The notes under the pieces were generated by a model. It was not told where the DNA came from. It saw only the letters and a program-made list of their open reading frames with translations, and made no database searches. A DNA stretch of 41,380 nt, taken from JAHEEL01 sp964195545. GTDB taxonomy: Bacteria; Actinomycetota; Acidimicrobiia; Spongiisociales; UBA5794. Shown here piece by piece: positions 24,026 through 31,654 of this stretch. The translations under genes and the position numbers were made by a program. The stretch is from NCBI GenBank assembly GCA_964195545.1, contig CAXMQQ010000014.1, positions 1 through 41,380 of the forward strand. Reading direction: 5' to 3'. Positions within the stretch are counted from its first letter, which is position 1; each line of letters opens with the position of its first letter.

Positions 24026-26391
24026 CCATTCTCCTCGTCGGATTCTTCGTCGAAGTCATCGCTCTCCGCCGGTGTTTCCACTATCAGGACCTCGCCAGCC
24101 GTCGGCAGTGCTGGGGTGATCCCACCCTCGACAACCTGCGGACCGGGGAAGCCCGGGTACGGGACACGAGCGTGGTAGTAGCCCATCAGCGCCCGCACGA
24201 GCTCAGCCTTGACCTTGGTAAGGTCCCCGAACGTCAGCTGCGAGTCGTCGAGCTGACCGTCGTCGACCTTCTCAGCAACGACCGTCTCGACGACGTTCCT
24301 CAGCCCGGCAGCCGTCGGATCCTCATTGTGGGCGTACGCTCGCGCAGCGGCTTCCGTGGCATCGGAGACCATGACAATCGCCATCTCCTTCTGCCGCGGC
24401 TTAACCCCGTGGTGACGGAACAGTTCAGCGTCGACATCCGGATCGGCTTCGAGCGCGCGGTGGTAGAAGTAGCGCATGAGGCTCGTGCCGTGGTGCATCC
24501 GGATTCCGTCGGTCACATCTCCGGGAAGCCGATACCGCTTGGCGAGCTTCAGGCCCTCGGTGACGTGCGATCTGATGATCTGCGCCGACTCTTCGGGCGG
24601 GAGCGTGTCGTGCGGATTGGACACGCCGAACTGGTTCTCGACGAAGTACTGGGGAAGCGCGACCTTCCCGAAGTCGTGATACCAGGCCGCAGCTTGGGCG
24701 AGCAGCGGATCGGCGTCGATCGCGCGGGCGGCACGACCGGCGAGCGCTCCAACGAGCATCGAGTGATTGAACGTCCCAGGAGCCTGTTCTTCGATGAGAC
24801 GCAGTGCCGGGTGGTTGCGGTCGAGAAGATCGAGGAGGCCGAGAGCCGTGGTTATACCGAACGCACTCTCGAGGAATGAGACCAGGCCGAGTGAGATGAG
24901 TCCGGCGATTACCGCGCCGGTGAATGCCCACACGGCGGACATACCGACGTTGCCATCTCCGAACACCCACTCGAGCGTCGCAGCGACAGGAGCGACGGTG
25001 ATCGCCGACAGCAACACGGCGACGCGAAGCTGACGGCGTGACGAGACTCGGGAAACGAACGCCACCGGCACGACCGTCGCTATCCCGGCATAGACCGTGA
25101 ACGCGAGGTCGAAGGTCGACAAGGCCGTGAATCCGGCCATCGGGATGGCGAGTACGACGGCCGTGCGCGGATCGAACAGGATCGCGGCGAGAAAACCGAT
25201 CGCGACCGCCGGCAGTAGATAACCGAGCGCTCGATTGTCCGTCGCGATGATCGCAGGGAGGCGCGACATCATGGCGGCGAGCACCAGGAGAATCCCGAGC
25301 AAAGCCATGTGGCGCGGTTGTGACCACTGCGCCGGGGCGATTCTCCACAAGAAGAACGCCGCAAGGAGCACGGCGAGAACACCGAACAGAGCCATCGCCA
25401 CACGGGAGGTCCCGCCTGCAACCTCAGGCACGTAGAGACCGAGCTGTTGGATGGCCTCGTATTCGATGCTGCCGATCGGCTGTCCTGCAACAACGATCGT
25501 GTCCCCCAGCGAGTACTCGACCGTAACCGGTTCAACAGCAGCCGCCTCGTCTTGACGCGCGGCAGCGGTCGCGTCGTCATCGATGAGCAGATTTGCCTGA
25601 AGGCTGAACCCGACCAGCTGTGCGATCGCCTCACGAGCCATGTCCTGCTCTCCTCGCGGCAGCCCTGCAACGAAGATCGGCGGACGAGTCAACGGATTGA
25701 TGTAGAGATCCTGCCGCTCGGAGAGTTCGGACGGTTTGATCCCCCGCTCCAACTCCACGTTGAGCGTACGCAGGCTCTCCGCCTCGACTTCGGGGAATAT
25801 GGCATCTTCGCCCTCGGCAACCCGTGTGAGATCGTTGTTGTAGAGCGTGACGAAGGACGGAATCGGGAGGTTCAGCTTGGCATGGGTCACGTTCAGAAGA
25901 ATGATCTGCTCGTCGAGCGAGCGCCGTGGAAGCGTGGTGGTGGTCGTTGTGGGCGGCTGTGTGGTTGTGGTAGTCGTCGACGTCGTGGTCTCGCCGGGTT
26001 CCGTCGAACTCGTGGTCTCCTGGATGGTCGTCGATGTCGTCGTTGACGTCTCATCGGGAATCAGCGACTCGTCGATCGCCCCTTCGGCGAGATCATCGAG
26101 GAACGACACGACTTCGCCACGCACGGCGAAGGTCGCTTCGTTGTTGTTCGTGTAGACCGTCTCGACGGAGTTCGCTGCAGCAACCCGTGCCTGATCCGTC
26201 GCATCCTGGTCGACAATCGGGTCGGTAGACCGAGGAGCGATGAAGGTCTCCGGAGATGGTTGTCCAACCGCGAGGTCTTCGAGCGGCTCTTCACCACCGG
26301 TGTCGGTTCCCAGGACGAGAATCATCGATACCAGCAGCATCGTGATCGCCAGGATTCCCGTGTTGAGGAGTGCTGTGCGATCGAATGTCAC
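24022..26391 (-). CDS. 7TM receptor-HD phosphohydrolase (PgpH-like, probable c-di-AMP phosphodiesterase)
   Basis: PgpH proteins degrade cyclic di-AMP. The 789-residue protein has one N-terminal helix (~10-28), a large extracytoplasmic 7TMR-HDED domain (~40-315), seven membrane helices (~325-510) and a cytoplasmic HD domain (~540-720). The HD core shows FNHSMLVGALAGRAA, WYHDFGKVALPQYF, SHVTEGLKLAKRY and RMHHGTS, all metal ligands expected for the family, although the usual HDIG reads HDFG. The extracytoplasmic domain contains a Thr/Ser/Pro-rich tract (112-154) not typical of the family. The start is GTG at 26391, overlapping phoH's stop. A C-terminal acidic tail follows. The substrate is inferred from the family. 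Confidence 0.88.
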   Translation of the reverse strand: MTFDRTALLNTGILAITMLLVSMILVLGTDTGGEEPLEDLAVGQPSPETFIAPRSTDPIVDQDATDQARVAAANSVETVYTNNNEATFAVRGEVVSFLDDLAEGAIDESLIPDETSTTTSTTIQETTSSTEPGETTTSTTTTTTQPPTTTTTTLPRRSLDEQIILLNVTHAKLNLPIPSFVTLYNNDLTRVAEGEDAIFPEVEAESLRTLNVELERGIKPSELSERQDLYINPLTRPPIFVAGLPRGEQDMAREAIAQLVGFSLQANLLIDDDATAAARQDEAAAVEPVTVEYSLGDTIVVAGQPIGSIEYEAIQQLGLYVPEVAGGTSRVAMALFGVLAVLLAAFFLWRIAPAQWSQPRHMALLGILLVLAAMMSRLPAIIATDNRALGYLLPAVAIGFLAAILFDPRTAVVLAIPMAGFTALSTFDLAFTVYAGIATVVPVAFVSRVSSRRQLRVAVLLSAITVAPVAATLEWVFGDGNVGMSAVWAFTGAVIAGLISLGLVSFLESAFGITTALGLLDLLDRNHPALRLIEEQAPGTFNHSMLVGALAGRAARAIDADPLLAQAAAWYHDFGKVALPQYFVENQFGVSNPHDTLPPEESAQIIRSHVTEGLKLAKRYRLPGDVTDGIRMHHGTSLMRYFYHRALEADPDVDAELFRHHGVKPRQKEMAIVMVSDATEAAARAYAHNEDPTAAGLRNVVETVVAEKVDDGQLDDSQLTFGDLTKVKAELVRALMGYYHARVPYPGFPGPQVVEGGITPALPTAGEVLIVETPAESDDFDEESDEENG

Positions 26392-27359
26392 GATCGGCCC
26401 TCCTCGAACCGACGGTACGCCTCAACGATCGCCGCGACGATGCGGTGCCGCACGACGTCGTCCGCGCTCAGTTCTTCGAACGCGATGCCGTCGATTCCGG
26501 CCAGAACCCCGGCGACCATCTTCAGACCGGAACCACGACCGTCGGCAAGGTCGACCTGCGTGATGTCCCCGGTCACGACCATCTTCGAGTTGAAACCCAG
26601 TCGAGTGAGGAACATCTTCATCTGTTCGGGCGTCGTGTTCTGCGCTTCGTCGAGTACGACGAATGCGTCGTTGAGCGTCCGGCCTCTCATATACGCCAGC
26701 GGGGCGATCTCGATGGTGCCGCGCTCCATCAGACGGGCGGTCTCTTCCGGCCCGAGCATCTCATACATGGCGTCGTACAGGGGTCTGAGATATGGATCGA
26801 CCTTCGCCGCCAGATCGCCGGGGAGGAATCCGAGACGCTCCCCTGCTTCGACGGCAGGTCGGCTCAGGATGATGCGCTTCACGGCACCCGAGACGAGTGA
26901 CTCGATGGCGCACGCCATGGCGAGGTAGGTCTTGCCGGTGCCGGCCGGACCGATGGCGAACACGAGCGTGTTGTCCCGGATCGCATCGATGTACCGCTTC
27001 TGACCGAACGTCTTCGGCCGCACGTGACGGCCACGGCCGACAGCGATCGATTCGGAGAAGACGCCGGACGGGTTCGGCACGTCCCTCTTGACGAGGTCGA
27101 TGACTCGTGCCACACGATCGCCATCGAGCTGCTGGCCCTCTTGGACAACGATGAGGAGCTCGTCGAGAACGGTTCCTGCCGCCGTCGACTCGCGGTCCGG
27201 CCCGGTGATGTTGATCTCGTTGCCGCGTGCCACGATCTGGGCCAGTGGGAAGGCGTTCTCGACTCGCCGTAAGTGCGCGTCGCTCTCACCGAGCAACTCA
27301 ACCATGAGGTGGTTGCTCGGCACGCGGATAAGGACGTCACTTGTGGTGGTTCTGGTCAC
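26388..27359 (-). CDS. phoH: PhoH-family ATPase (PhoL/YbeZ type)
   Basis: This is a PhoH-like P-loop ATPase, often encoded with ybeY and thought to act in RNA metabolism as an ATPase or helicase partner of YbeY. The 323-residue protein has an N-terminal KH-like region (~1-105), Walker A IGPAGTGKTYLA (~136-147), Walker B AFVVLDEAQNTT (~232-243) and the sensor MVVTGDITQVDL. The probable GTG start at 27359 is preceded by GAGAGG. It is the first gene of the chain through era, each member overlapping the next by 4 nt. Confidence 0.93.
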   Translation of the reverse strand: MTRTTTSDVLIRVPSNHLMVELLGESDAHLRRVENAFPLAQIVARGNEINITGPDRESTAAGTVLDELLIVVQEGQQLDGDRVARVIDLVKRDVPNPSGVFSESIAVGRGRHVRPKTFGQKRYIDAIRDNTLVFAIGPAGTGKTYLAMACAIESLVSGAVKRIILSRPAVEAGERLGFLPGDLAAKVDPYLRPLYDAMYEMLGPEETARLMERGTIEIAPLAYMRGRTLNDAFVVLDEAQNTTPEQMKMFLTRLGFNSKMVVTGDITQVDLADGRGSGLKMVAGVLAGIDGIAFEELSADDVVRHRIVAAIVEAYRRFEEGRS

Positions 27360-27522
27360 AGGAGAAGCCTCTCACAAACGGCGGACGTTGTGGTGGAAGC
27401 AGGGCCCATCGGGTGATGATGAGTATATCGGTCGCTCCCGTCAAACCATTGAGGAACGCCCGGTCTCCTAGACCAGCCTGATGTCGCTCACATGAGGTCT
27501 CGGACGGCCAGGGGACAGAACG

Positions 27523-27572
27523 CTTCCTCCCCCTCAGAGAGAGGTGCCGAGCGGAGCGAGGCGGAGGGCGTT
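27523..27572 (+). repeat. Dispersed ~50-bp intergenic element, copy B
   Basis: It begins CTTCCTCCCCCTCAGAGAG, continues GAGGTGCCGAGCGG and ends in a GGAGGG-containing tail. It matches copy A (68-117, minus strand) and, in opposite orientation, copy C (27600-27649). Internal complementarity (GCC...GGC and CCTC...GAGG) suggests it folds as RNA or single-stranded DNA. Confidence 0.65.
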
Positions 27573-27599
27573 GAACGTCTCAGGCGAAGGGAACCGCTT

Positions 27600-27649
27600 G
27601 ACCCCTCCCATCAGCGCCTGAAGGCGCTGCCACTCTGAGAGGAGGGATG
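27600..27649 (-). repeat. Dispersed ~50-bp intergenic element, copy C
   Basis: The reverse complement reads CATCCCTCCTCTCAGAG, then a hairpin-forming CAGCGCCTTCAGGCGCTG core (8-bp perfect stem, ignoring the outer T-A context), then GGGAGGGG. It shares the CCTCNCTCAGAG head and GGAGGG tail with copy B and is placed head-to-head with it, like a BIME built from paired REP units. Confidence 0.6.
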
Positions 27650-27723
27650 AGCCTGACGACGTCACCCGCATCGCAATGGAACTCGTATCTAGGAGAGGCA
27701 CGCAAGATCGATCATCTGATCGG

Positions 27724-28191
27724 CTACTGGCGGTTCGCCACTCTGACTTCTTCGAGGCGGTCAGAGAGGACTCCTCCGTCGCCGATCAGGCGGGAGAGAA
27801 GACGCAGGTCTTCGGCCCGCACGGTGAGAACCTTCCCATTGAAGTCCTGTCGCTCAACCTGGATCGAAGAGAGGAAGCGCTCCAGGATCTCACCAACGGG
27901 TCCGTCGAGTTGATCGAGAAGGCCGAGATCGATCGTCACCTTGTCGCCTGTCTGGTTCGCTATCGCCGCTTCGGGCTCCGGTGGCAGGAGTTGCATGACC
28001 GGTACTCCGTAGTAGCCGGCAAGTCGGTGGAGTCGCGGGACGGACAGGCTCCGTTCACCCCGTTCGTAGGCGCCGAGAACGGCAGCCTTGAACTCCCCAT
28101 CGGATGCGCTCTGAACGTCCTGGAGTGAGAATCCTCGTTGGCGTCGAATCGACCGCAGTCGCTCGCCCACTCGCTCGTTGTACGAAGCCAT
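27724..28191 (-). CDS. bldD: BldD-family transcriptional regulator with c-di-GMP signature
   Basis: BldD is a developmental master repressor in streptomycetes that dimerises on tetrameric c-di-GMP. This 155-residue homologue has an N-terminal XRE helix-turn-helix (~8-68; RLRSIRRQRGFSLQDV, VLGAYERGERSLSVPRLHRLAGYYGVPV) and a C-terminal domain. The C-terminal domain preserves the c-di-GMP motif RxD-x8-RxxD as R114-Q-D116 and R125-A-E-D128, the same residue numbers as I recall for Streptomyces BldD. GGGAGG precedes the ATG. A possible promoter upstream reads TTGCGC, an 18-bp spacer and TAGACT. It lies between dnaJ and phoH. What it regulates here is unknown. Confidence 0.85.
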   Translation of the reverse strand: MASYNERVGERLRSIRRQRGFSLQDVQSASDGEFKAAVLGAYERGERSLSVPRLHRLAGYYGVPVMQLLPPEPEAAIANQTGDKVTIDLGLLDQLDGPVGEILERFLSSIQVERQDFNGKVLTVRAEDLRLLSRLIGDGGVLSDRLEEVRVANRQ

Positions 28192-28293
28192 CGGTGCCTC
28201 CCTGTTACCCAGAGCGCTGCCCTGAACGCTCTCAGTGGCAGTCTACGCCTTCAAACCGGTATCGCGCAAGTCCGAATCCGAGATTCTGTGGCG

Positions 28294-29385
28294 TCAGCGC
28301 TTGAAGAGGCCGCGCTTGCGCTGCGCGGGTTTCTCCTCGCGAAGCTCTGCGTATGCACGAAGCGTCTCTTCCTGGTCTTCGGTCAGATCGGTGGGGATGG
28401 TTACACCGATGTGGACGAACATCTCACCCCGCCCCCGACGTCGAAGCCGCGGCATCCCCTTCTTTGCGAGGCGATACACCGTCTCGGGCTGCGTTCCGGC
28501 TGGAACGTCGATGCTCTCGGGATCGCCATCGATGACCGGAACCTCGACCGTCACACCGAAGACTGCCTCGCTGATCCCGATCTCCACACGGTGATGGAGC
28601 TCATCCCCGATCCGTTCGAAGCGCTCATCGGATTCCACGCTGATCTCCACGTAGACGTCGCCTGCTGGCGCACCCCGCTCCCCCGCCCCGCCTCTTCCCG
28701 ACAGTCGGAGCCGGGTTCCATCTTCAACGCCGGCGGGAATGTCGACGGTGACCGAACGATCCACCGTCACCAGCCCACCCCCCTCACACTTCGTGCAGGG
28801 GTGATCGATCAACTGTCCCTTTCCTGCACACTGAGGGCAGGGGGCAACCGTCATGATCCGGCCGAGGAATGAATCACGGGCGACTTGAACGCTCCCTGCC
28901 CCACGACACGTCGAGCAAGCAACTGGTTCGTGACCCGGCTCGGCTCCAACACCATCGCAGCGATCACAGGTGCCGGGCGCGCGGAACTCGATCTCGCGAC
29001 CCGCTCCACTGGCGGCGTCCGCAAGCGTGAGCGACACCGTCGAGCCGATGTCAGTGCCGCGTCGAGGACCCGCACGGCGGCCACCACCGCCAGCGAATCC
29101 ACCGAACCCCCCACCGAAGAACTGCTGCAGGATCTCGTCGAGGCCACCGAACTGTGAAAACAGGTCGCCACCGCCGGGAACCTCGCCCCGGTCGTAGCTG
29201 GCCCTGCGCTGGGGATCGGAGAGGACCTCGTATGACTCTGCGATCTCGCGGAACCGAGCCTCGGCCTGAGGATCGTCCGGATTCGCGTCGGGATGTGTGT
29301 CCCTCGCGAGTTGGCGGAACGCCTTCTTGATCTCCTCGAGGTCTGCATCGCGACTCACCCCCAGGATTTCGTAGTAGTCCTTCAT
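28294..29385 (-). CDS. dnaJ: Chaperone protein DnaJ
   Basis: DnaJ is the Hsp40 co-chaperone that delivers clients to DnaK. The 363-residue protein has the J domain (1-70) with HPD at ~33-35, a Gly/Phe-rich linker containing FGGGFGGFAGGGG, a zinc-finger region with four CxxCxGxG-type repeats (CDRCDGVG, CSTCRGAG, CPQCAGKG, CTKCEGGG) and two C-terminal beta domains. I start at ATG 29385 (MKDYYEILGV), within TGATG at the hrcA stop; a GTG immediately before it (29388) would add one Met. The hrcA-dnaJ pairing is the usual actinobacterial dnaJ2 arrangement. No dnaK or grpE lies in the window. Confidence 0.95.
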   Translation of the reverse strand: MKDYYEILGVSRDADLEEIKKAFRQLARDTHPDANPDDPQAEARFREIAESYEVLSDPQRRASYDRGEVPGGGDLFSQFGGLDEILQQFFGGGFGGFAGGGGRRAGPRRGTDIGSTVSLTLADAASGAGREIEFRAPGTCDRCDGVGAEPGHEPVACSTCRGAGSVQVARDSFLGRIMTVAPCPQCAGKGQLIDHPCTKCEGGGLVTVDRSVTVDIPAGVEDGTRLRLSGRGGAGERGAPAGDVYVEISVESDERFERIGDELHHRVEIGISEAVFGVTVEVPVIDGDPESIDVPAGTQPETVYRLAKKGMPRLRRRGRGEMFVHIGVTIPTDLTEDQEETLRAYAELREEKPAQRKRGLFKR

Positions 29386-30377
29386 CACTCCGCTCCAAGA
29401 CTCTCTTCGAGGTTCTCACCGATCTCTTCAACAACCCGGATCGTCCGGCGATAGTCCATCCGCATTGGCCCGATCACGCCGACTCTTCCAGAACCACGGG
29501 ATCCGAACGACGTGCTGACCACGGCAAGGTCGATCGTGTCGCCTATCTCCTCACCGATGCGGACGCTCGTGCCGTCGGTCGACTCACCGAGAATGGCCTG
29601 GAGATCACTGTCGCGTTCAAGCAGATCGAGCATATGGTGCACGATCGCCAGATCAGCCCAAAGGCCGGCGAGCTGACTTGTTCCACCGATGAAGAGTTGC
29701 GGGGCATCCCCACCGACACGTTGGATCTCGTGGTGGACCGGGTCGATGATCCGACGGACGAGATCCGGCAGATCGCCGCTGTCCAAGCGTTGATCGTTGT
29801 CGGCTTCGTCGAGGTCCCGACCTGCGTACACCCGCTCGAGCACCCGCTCCGCCTCATCAATCTGGCTGTCGGTCGGCTCGAAACTGAGGGTGACGACATG
29901 CTGGGCGACTTGGCCCGTCTCTGCGATCGTGACCACGAGTACCGCCGAAGCACCAAGCCGTACAAGGTGAACGGCGTGGATTCTATCCATCTCAGCTTGC
30001 GGGCTGACGACGACCGCGGGCAGGTGCGTGATGTCAGAGACCAAACCGGACGTGTCCTTCAGCAGGCGCGACACTTCGGTGTGCACGTCGGCGAAGAACG
30101 AACGGATCCTGTCGTGCGTCGCCGACCGCAGGCGGGCCGGGGAGCAGTGATCGACGTAGTAGCGATAGCCCGAATGGGTCGGGATCCGACCGGACGACGT
30201 GTGGGGTTGGGCAACGAAACCATACGACTCGAGTCGTGCCACTTCGTTGCGGATCGTTGCGGACGACACGTCAAGGGCGCTTCGTTCGAGGATCACCTGG
30301 GAACTCACCGGTTCGCCGGTGCGGATGTACTCCTCTACGAGCGCCTGGAGAACACGGGCCTTCCGGTTGTCGAGCAT
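29385..30377 (-). CDS. hrcA: Heat-inducible transcription repressor HrcA
   Basis: HrcA represses class I heat-shock genes by binding CIRCE operators. The 330-residue protein has the N-terminal winged helix (~5-70; VLQALVEEYIRTGEPVSSQVI, SSATIRNEVARLESYGFVAQPHTSSGRIPTHSGYRYYVD) and the C-terminal GAF-like and dimerisation regions (IGPMRMDYRRTIRVVEEI at the end). It starts 9 nt after hemW stops and is coupled to dnaJ. I see no CIRCE inverted repeat next to it, so its operators are presumably elsewhere. Confidence 0.96.
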   Translation of the reverse strand: MLDNRKARVLQALVEEYIRTGEPVSSQVILERSALDVSSATIRNEVARLESYGFVAQPHTSSGRIPTHSGYRYYVDHCSPARLRSATHDRIRSFFADVHTEVSRLLKDTSGLVSDITHLPAVVVSPQAEMDRIHAVHLVRLGASAVLVVTIAETGQVAQHVVTLSFEPTDSQIDEAERVLERVYAGRDLDEADNDQRLDSGDLPDLVRRIIDPVHHEIQRVGGDAPQLFIGGTSQLAGLWADLAIVHHMLDLLERDSDLQAILGESTDGTSVRIGEEIGDTIDLAVVSTSFGSRGSGRVGVIGPMRMDYRRTIRVVEEIGENLEESLGAE

Positions 30378-30386
30378 CAGCGAAAG

Positions 30387-31589
30387 CTAGCAGTCACCGG
30401 GCGAGACTGACAGAACGGATCGGGCAACGAGATCCGTGAGGAACGGTCTGAGGACCACGATGCGGCCGTCTCGAATGCCGACGACGCCGGCATCGACGAG
30501 TCGCCCACCTTCGCCCGAGGCCAGAAAGGGACCACCGATCGATCCAGAAAGGACACCTGCTGCGAGGCGGAGGCCGACCATGAATCGCTCGCGTTCCGAC
30601 TCGAACTCGCCGAGGCGTTCGTCCCCCGATCGCGGTCGAGTGCCCTCCTCGACCTGGTCGAGATATGCATCGAGACGGCGGATATTGCGAGCCCGCACGC
30701 CGCCGCGGTAGTCGTGAGCGCCGGTACCGAATGCTGAGAACTCGCCCATCATCCAGGTGGAGAGGTTGTATCGGCACGCCCGTTCGGGTCGAGCCCAGTT
30801 CGACACCTCGTATCGGACGAGGCCCGCTGATCGTGCGGCCGCGTCAAGGCCTTCGTAGCGGTCGGCCTGATCATCGGGGTCTGGCTCGGGCGCCCCCGCA
30901 AGGACCGCGCGGCTCAACGCCGTTCCACCTTCAACGGTGAGTGCATACGCCGAGAGATGATCAGGTTCGAGTTCGACCGCACGCTCGACCGTTCGTTGCC
31001 ACGACTCGTCGGTCTCCTCCGGCGTGCCGAATATGAGGTCGATGTTGATGTTGGGGAATTCGGCCGATCGGGCTGCAGCGAACGCATCAAAGGCGTCGTC
31101 GGGTGAGTGGACTCGTCCGAGCGCCGCCAAGACCACCGGATCGAACGACTGAATCCCGAACGACACTCGATTGAAACCGATGCTGCGCAGGTCCTGAGCG
31201 AAAGCGGACGTCCAGTCCTCCGGGTTGGCTTCGATGCTGATCTCGGCGTCGGCGGCGATCCCGAAATGTGCTTCGATCGCACCGATGAGCCGTGCAAGAT
31301 CACCGGATCGCAGCCGGGTCGGTGTCCCACCGCCGAAGTTGATCGCATGCACTTCGGAGGGATCTAGTTCCATGCCGATCTCCGCCACCAGAGCGTCCAC
31401 GTACCTCTGGGTGTCCATGCCACCCGCCTCGTCGGCGGCAACCACAGCGAAGTCGCAGTACGGGCACCGCCGAGCGCAGAAAGGGATGTGGACGTAGGCG
31501 GAGTTCCAGGAGTGCGCCGCCTCCGCTAGGGCAGGAGAATCCGGGCGTTGGGCGGTAGTCGGTACTTCCGAATCGGGCTCAAGGCTCAT
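30387..31589 (-). CDS. hemW: HemW-like radical SAM protein (coproporphyrinogen oxidase-related)
   Basis: HemW proteins are radical SAM relatives of HemN that act in heme trafficking rather than decarboxylation. The 400-residue protein has the cluster motif CARRCPYC (~38-45), the INFGGGTPTRL block, SIEANPED and SFGIQSFDPVVL. The C-terminal region has CRYNLSTWMMGEFSAFGTGAHDY, where the family heme motif HNxxYW would be; here the His and Tyr are replaced by Tyr and Thr. The ATG at 31589 lies within the heptamer repeat, so the first residues (MSLEP) are repeat-encoded. A later start within the first ~35 residues cannot be excluded. Confidence 0.9.
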   Translation of the reverse strand: MSLEPDSEVPTTAQRPDSPALAEAAHSWNSAYVHIPFCARRCPYCDFAVVAADEAGGMDTQRYVDALVAEIGMELDPSEVHAINFGGGTPTRLRSGDLARLIGAIEAHFGIAADAEISIEANPEDWTSAFAQDLRSIGFNRVSFGIQSFDPVVLAALGRVHSPDDAFDAFAAARSAEFPNINIDLIFGTPEETDESWQRTVERAVELEPDHLSAYALTVEGGTALSRAVLAGAPEPDPDDQADRYEGLDAAARSAGLVRYEVSNWARPERACRYNLSTWMMGEFSAFGTGAHDYRGGVRARNIRRLDAYLDQVEEGTRPRSGDERLGEFESERERFMVGLRLAAGVLSGSIGGPFLASGEGGRLVDAGVVGIRDGRIVVLRPFLTDLVARSVLSVSPGDC

Positions 31590-31654
31590 GGCTCAGTGCT
31601 CAAAGCTCATCTGTCTCGTGTCTCGTGTCTCGTGTCTCACGTCTCGAGTTTCAA
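31576..31654. repeat. Compound heptamer repeat spanning hemW start and lepA stop
   Basis: Two heptamer arrays abut: five units of consensus RGCTCAN (for example GGCTCAA, GGCTCAT) at 31576-31610, then CT, then about six units of RTCTCRN at 31613-31654, including three identical GTCTCGT copies. The hemW start codon lies in the first array and the lepA stop codon plus its last few codons lie in the second. It is the longest heptamer locus in the window. Confidence 0.9.

Larger units (their letters stand above)
27360..27723. other. 364-nt intergenic region between bldD-like gene and phoH
   Basis: No credible gene is visible. The region contains an inverted pair of the dispersed ~50-bp element at 27523-27572 and 27600-27649, separated by 27 nt. 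The remaining ~150 nt next to phoH should hold its promoter, but I cannot identify convincing hexamers. Short open frames here and across the downstream gene are antisense shadows. Confidence 0.7.

Noticed and set aside
30370..31640. CIRCE or HAIR heat-shock operator near hrcA/dnaJ
   Set aside because: I found no TTAGCACTC-N9-GAGTGCTAA-like inverted repeat or HAIR element upstream of hemW, hrcA or dnaJ.
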